Positions 11,722 to 14,754 of a stretch of 14,754 nucleotides of DNA are shown here, in pieces. The notes under the pieces were generated by a model, which saw only the letters and a list, made by a program, of their open reading frames with translations, did not search any database and had not been told where the DNA came from. The DNA is from an uncultured Ruminococcus sp. (GTDB taxonomy: Bacteria > Bacillota > Clostridia > Oscillospirales > Ruminococcaceae). Numbering within the stretch: position 1 is the stretch's first letter; each line of letters starts with the position of its first letter. Where the stretch lies: positions 1-14,754 of the forward strand of contig CALESG010000124.1 in NCBI GenBank assembly GCA_937907215.1, given 5' to 3'. A program made the position numbers and the translations under genes.

Positions 11722-12030
11722 ATGTCAGTTTTCAATGTAAATCAAAACAATTTTGCTTCTGTTAAAACAAGCGATAAGCCGGTTCTTCTTGATTTTTATG
11801 CCGACTGGTGCGGGCCATGCCGCATGGTATCACCACTGGTAGATGAAATTGCCGAGGAAAATCCGCAGTATCTTGTTGGAAAAATCAATGTTGACGAGGA
11901 ACCGGAGCTTGCACAAGTTTTCGGTGTAGCAAGCATTCCAACTCTGGTTGTGATGAAAAATGGCAAGATAGTTCAGCAAGCTGTTGGAGCAAGACCAAAG
12001 TCACAAATTCTTTCCATGTTAGAGGGTTAA
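11722..12030 (+). CDS. Thioredoxin
   Basis: This 102-residue classical thioredoxin has the active site WCGPC at residues 29-33, the buried Asp near residue 24 (LLDFYADW), and the cis-Pro in SIPTLVV near residue 76. It reduces protein disulfides in the cytoplasm. ATG 11722 is preferred over the in-frame ATG at 11710 because AAAGGATGG (11705-11713) is its ribosome binding site and MSVFNVNQNNF is a normal thioredoxin start. It has its own Crp/Fnr-type promoter. Its 3' end overlaps the convergent Crp/Fnr gene by 12 bp. No thioredoxin reductase gene is in the window; the CoA-disulfide reductase and ferredoxin neighbours suggest alternative sources of reductant. Confidence 0.95.
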   Translation: MSVFNVNQNNFASVKTSDKPVLLDFYADWCGPCRMVSPLVDEIAEENPQYLVGKINVDEEPELAQVFGVASIPTLVVMKNGKIVQQAVGARPKSQILSMLEG

Positions 12031-12693
12031 TTGACGCAAATGCTTTTTATCAAGAATTTTTATTCCCTTGCGTGATACTTCAACGATCCCCTCATTTGCA
12101 AAGTATTTCAGCATTCTTGATACGACTTCACGGGCAGAACCAATATACCTTGCGATTTGCTCGTGAGTTAATGTAACGGTATCGGAGTTGATTCTTGCAC
12201 TCTCATCTAAGAGGAAAATCGCAAGCCGTTTATCCATACTCATAAAAAGTATCTGCTGCATGACCCACATCACATCTGAAAAACGGCTGACGGCAGTTTC
12301 AAGCGCAAATATCTTTATCTTTGGATTACGGTCGGAAACTTCAGCAAAAGCAGAACCGTTGATAACGTAGCATTCGCTGTCTTCTTCTGCGTCAACAAAC
12401 ACATCAAATGTAATCGTCTGTAAGACACAGGAAGCCGACAGCATACACATATCGCCCTTATGCAGACGATAAAGCGTTATTTCTTTTCCGTCGTCGGACA
12501 TAATATAAAGACGCAGACTGCCAGAACGAACAAAAATCACGCCGGAGCATTCGTTGCCGTCGTGAATGTTAGTGCCTTTCGTATAGTTCAAAACAAGAGA
12601 ATTATGGCAGATAAAGTCACGGTAGAATTCCGATATTTCATTCCAGAACGGGAAAATTTCCTGATAGACAGGTTCAAACAGGTTTTGTTCCAT
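12019..12693 (-). CDS. Crp/Fnr-family transcriptional regulator
   Basis: In this 224-residue regulator the N-terminal two thirds form a cyclic-nucleotide-binding-like barrel (YTKGTNIHDGNECSGVIFVR, then GSLRLYIMSDDGKEITLYRL, then KGDMCMLSASCVLQTITFDV). A winged helix-turn-helix follows, with EQIARYIGSAREVVSRMLKYF. R188, E189 and R193 in the recognition helix have the spacing of R180, E181 and R185 in E. coli CRP, which read TGTGA. The residues used to bind cAMP are not evident. Several Cys near residues 95-115 (MCMLSASC) might sense redox or a ligand. Matching TGTGA-N5-TCACA sites precede the ferredoxin and thioredoxin genes. It is convergent with thioredoxin (12-bp overlap) and divergent from the CoA-disulfide reductase, with only 34 bp between. 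A ribosome binding site (AAAGGAG) precedes ATG 12693. Confidence 0.92.
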   Translation of the reverse strand: MEQNLFEPVYQEIFPFWNEISEFYRDFICHNSLVLNYTKGTNIHDGNECSGVIFVRSGSLRLYIMSDDGKEITLYRLHKGDMCMLSASCVLQTITFDVFVDAEEDSECYVINGSAFAEVSDRNPKIKIFALETAVSRFSDVMWVMQQILFMSMDKRLAIFLLDESARINSDTVTLTHEQIARYIGSAREVVSRMLKYFANEGIVEVSRKGIKILDKKHLRQLTL

Positions 12694-12727
12694 TAAAAAA
12701 CTCCTTTCAGAAAAGAGGTATAACTAT

Positions 12728-14357
12728 ATGAAAACAATTATTATTGGCGGTGTTGCCGGCGGTGCTTCCGCAGCAGCAAGACTGCGCAGACTTGATGAAG
12801 CGACAGAAATTATTGTGTTGGAGCGTGGAGAATATGTTTCCTTTGCCAACTGCGGACTGCCGTATTATATCGGCGGTGTGATTACCAATCAAAATCATCT
12901 GACACTGCAAACGCCGGAAAGCTTCCGGGCAAGATTTCATATTGATGTCCGTGTGGACAGTTAAGAATTTAAAATCAGGCGAAAGTTACGAAGAAAACTA
13001 TGATAACCTGATACTTTCACCCGGCGCTGAGCCGATCAAACCAAATATTGATGGGATCAACAATGATTTCGTTTTCACGCTTCGCAATATTCCCGACACA
13101 TTCAAGATCAAGGAATATATCAAAAGTGCGGCGCCGAAATCTGCCGTTGTAGTCGGAGGCGGCTATATAGGCGTTGAAATGGCAGAAAATCTGAAAGAAG
13201 CAGGACTGGAAGTATCTGTTGTGGAACTTGCCGATCATCTCATTGCTCCTCTTGATTTTGATATGGCAGCAGATGTGCATCGCTATATCAAATCCAAAGG
13301 AATCCATCTGTATCTGAGTAACGGTGTGAAAGCCCTCAACGAGCATACAGTCATTTTGCAAAACGGTGTAATTCATGCCGATATGGTTATTATGTCAGTA
13401 GGCGTTCGTCCTGAAACTGCATTGGCTGAGGAGTGCGGCATCAGGACGAATCATCGCGGCAGTATTGTTGTTGACCAGAATATGCGAACCAGTATTCCAA
13501 ATATTTATGCTGTGGGAGATGCGGTAGAAGTTGAAAATTTTATTACAAAATCGCCAGATTTTATCCCGCTTGCAGGACCTGCTAACAAACAGGGACGTAT
13601 TGCGGCAGACAATATTACAGGAATCTCCGCAGAATATAACGGTACGCAAGGTTCAGCTGTGCTGAAGCTCTTTGATATGACCGTTGCTGCAACAGGAATC
13701 AATGAAAAACGTGCAAAAGCGGCAGGCATCGACTATGACAAAACTTATATTTACTCCGGTTCTCATGCTTCTTATTATCCCGGTGCAAGCAATATGTCAA
13801 TCAAGGCGCTGTGGGACAAACGGACGCTGAAAATACTTGGCGCACAAATCGTTGGATTTGACGGCGTGGACAAGCGTATGGATGTATTGGCAACAGCAAT
13901 TCGTTTTGGTGCAAAAATCACTGATCTTGCAGAACTTGAACTTTGCTATGCACCACCCTTCGGCAGCGCCAAAGATCCTGTCAATATGCTCGGATTTGTG
14001 GCAGAAAATGTAATCACCGGAAAAATAAAACAATTTTTCTGGGATGATGTTGAAAATCTGCCCCGTGACGGCAGAGTGACGCTTCTTGATGTCAGAACTG
14101 TTACAGAAGTACGACGCGGCAGAATAAATGGCTTTATCAACGTTCCTCTGGATTCTTTGAGAGAACACATTTCAGAAATTCCCAAGGACAAGCCTGTTTA
14201 CGTTCATTGTCACAGCGGACTTCGCAGCTATATTGCCTGCCGAATACTTTCAGGAAACGGCTATGAATGTTTTAATCTTGCAGGCGGTTGGCGGCTTTAC
14301 GAGTCTGCGATCAATGAAAAAAATGTTCCTGAATATATCTGCACTGAATGTAAATAA
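12728..14357 (+). pseudogene. CoA-disulfide reductase with rhodanese domain, short deletion and frameshift
   Basis: The FAD/NAD-dependent CoA-disulfide (or persulfide) reductase N-terminus is clear: IIIGGVAGGASAAARLRRLD, then the redox-active Cys42 in SFANCGLPYYIGG. At 12951-12964 the first frame ends RVDS-stop. The second frame carries on TVKNLKSGESYEENYDNLIL and SPGAEP, missing a short stretch (roughly 10-15 codons) found in relatives. The rest is intact: the NAD-binding VVVGGGYIGVEMAENL, FAD-binding IYAVGDAVEVENF, dimer domain, then a C-terminal rhodanese with CHSGLRS, the Cys that carries sulfur. Such fusions reduce CoA persulfides or disulfides with NAD(P)H. The first half (78 residues) is separate from the 12942-14357 part, so function requires the break to be an error. 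It diverges from the Crp/Fnr gene. Confidence 0.88.
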
Positions 14358-14393
14358 CAAGAATTTGTGCGTTGAATTTTTATGTAACACGCT

Positions 14394-14753
14394 TTATTCT
14401 TTTCCGTCGTTATAATCACACTTTTGACATTGCAACATGGAGTTTTCTTTATCTTCCTTATAGTAAGCACCTGCCCATCTGCAAATACTTTGAAGAATTG
14501 GAACAACAGAAGCTCCTTTTTCAGTCAAAGAATATTCCACTCTCGGAGGAATTTCGTCATAAGATTTTCGATTTACAATTTCATTTTTAATAAGCGATTT
14601 CAGAGATGCAGCAAGTACAGCGTCAGTGATATTGGACAACTCTTTACGCAGTTCGCTGTATCTGAGTGTTTCCTTTGCTGCTAAAACACATATAATGCGG
14701 GAATCCCACTTCCCGCCGAATACATCCAGCCCGTATTCCAGTGGGCAGCGTAT
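14394..14753 (-). CDS. HxlR-family transcriptional regulator, 5' end beyond window
   Basis: The reading frame is open to the window edge. It gives IRCPLEYGLDVFGGKWDSRI, then ETLRYSELRKELSNITDAVL and EIPPRVEYSLTEKGASVVPI, with Cys in QCQKC near the end. This is the winged-helix HxlR family: an N-terminal Cys-Pro, the GGKW motif, helix-turn-helix SELRKELSNITD and wing RVEYSLTEKG. Members act as redox- or aldehyde-responsive regulators, some through the N-terminal Cys. Only the first few codons are missing. An internal ATG at 14639 is a track-like start and not the likely one. It is convergent with the CoA-disulfide reductase gene, 36 bp away, with no strong terminator between. Confidence 0.9.
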   Translation of the reverse strand: MRCPLEYGLDVFGGKWDSRIICVLAAKETLRYSELRKELSNITDAVLAASLKSLIKNEIVNRKSYDEIPPRVEYSLTEKGASVVPILQSICRWAGAYYKEDKENSMLQCQKCDYNDGKE

Positions 14754-14754
14754 A

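Noticed and set aside
12188..12696. Plus-strand open frames opposite the Crp/Fnr gene
   Set aside because: They are shadows of a clear conserved regulator, with no motifs.
12866..12893. Further Crp/Fnr site (TGTGATTACCAATCA) in the reductase gene
   Set aside because: The right half does not match TCACA at the 5-bp spacing, and it is within conserved codons (YYIGGVITNQN).
13017..14191. Minus-strand open frames opposite the CoA-disulfide reductase
   Set aside because: They lie opposite a conserved enzyme with all active-site motifs and have no start signals.
1..14754. CRISPR array, tRNA or rRNA genes
   Set aside because: No regularly spaced identical repeats, no tRNA-type cloverleaf with the conserved T-arm sequence, and no rRNA segment was recognised on either strand.

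Overview
The window looks like chromosomal or island DNA from a low-GC anaerobic Firmicute, probably a Ruminococcus-like member of the Clostridia. The basis is AT-rich sequence, strong AGGAGG-type ribosome binding sites, 4Fe-4S, rubrerythrin-like and CoA-disulfide-reductase-like proteins, and Firmicute-type XRE, serine-recombinase and IS sequences. The family names come from recognising motifs in the translations; no database search was run.

Left part (1-3830) is a graveyard of insertions around one small cassette. A short promoter-terminator unit (76-164) is followed by a broken IS4-family transposase on the minus strand (250 to about 1275). This abuts, head to head, an N-terminal piece of an IS4-type transposase on the plus strand (about 1265-1452). 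A structured leader (1484-1726) then precedes a plus-strand cassette of a YozG-like helix-turn-helix protein, a DUF4160 protein and a DUF2442 protein (1727-2516). Next come an internally deleted IS3-family element (about 2560-3180) and a truncated, frameshifted PLP aminotransferase remnant (3187-3699).

Middle part (3840-7252) is the remnant of a temperate phage or small integrative element. Minus-strand early-type small genes (5113 down to 3941) diverge from a plus-strand XRE regulator and a large serine recombinase. The minus-strand HTH-type gene, the XRE gene and the recombinase are each broken by a stop codon, frameshift or deletion. A good promoter followed at once by a terminator (4117-4221) may make a short RNA antisense to the minus-strand genes. 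An intact AAA ATPase fused to a PD-(D/E)XK nuclease-like domain follows (7501-9060) under its own near-consensus promoter.

Right part (9166-14754) is a redox and sulfur-metabolism cluster. It holds a rubrerythrin tail remnant, a CGGC-domain gene with an in-frame UGA at codon 4, and a DUF134-NifX-type fusion with a His/Cys-rich tail. It continues with a 2[4Fe-4S] ferredoxin, a membrane 4Fe-4S protein, a thioredoxin, a Crp/Fnr regulator, a CoA-disulfide reductase-rhodanese gene that has lost a short segment, and part of an HxlR regulator. The ferredoxin and thioredoxin promoters carry the same type of operator (TGTGA-N5-TCACA), each exactly 36 bp from operator start to the -10 box. This puts the operator centre near -41. 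The Crp/Fnr protein next door has the R-E-x3-R recognition-helix pattern that reads TGTGA in CRP. This two-promoter redox regulon is the most coherent system in the window.

A striking general feature is the number of genes broken by single stops, frameshifts or short deletions beside apparently intact genes. The intact genes use UGG for Trp and GGA for Gly, so ordinary decay (or assembly error) is more likely than recoding.
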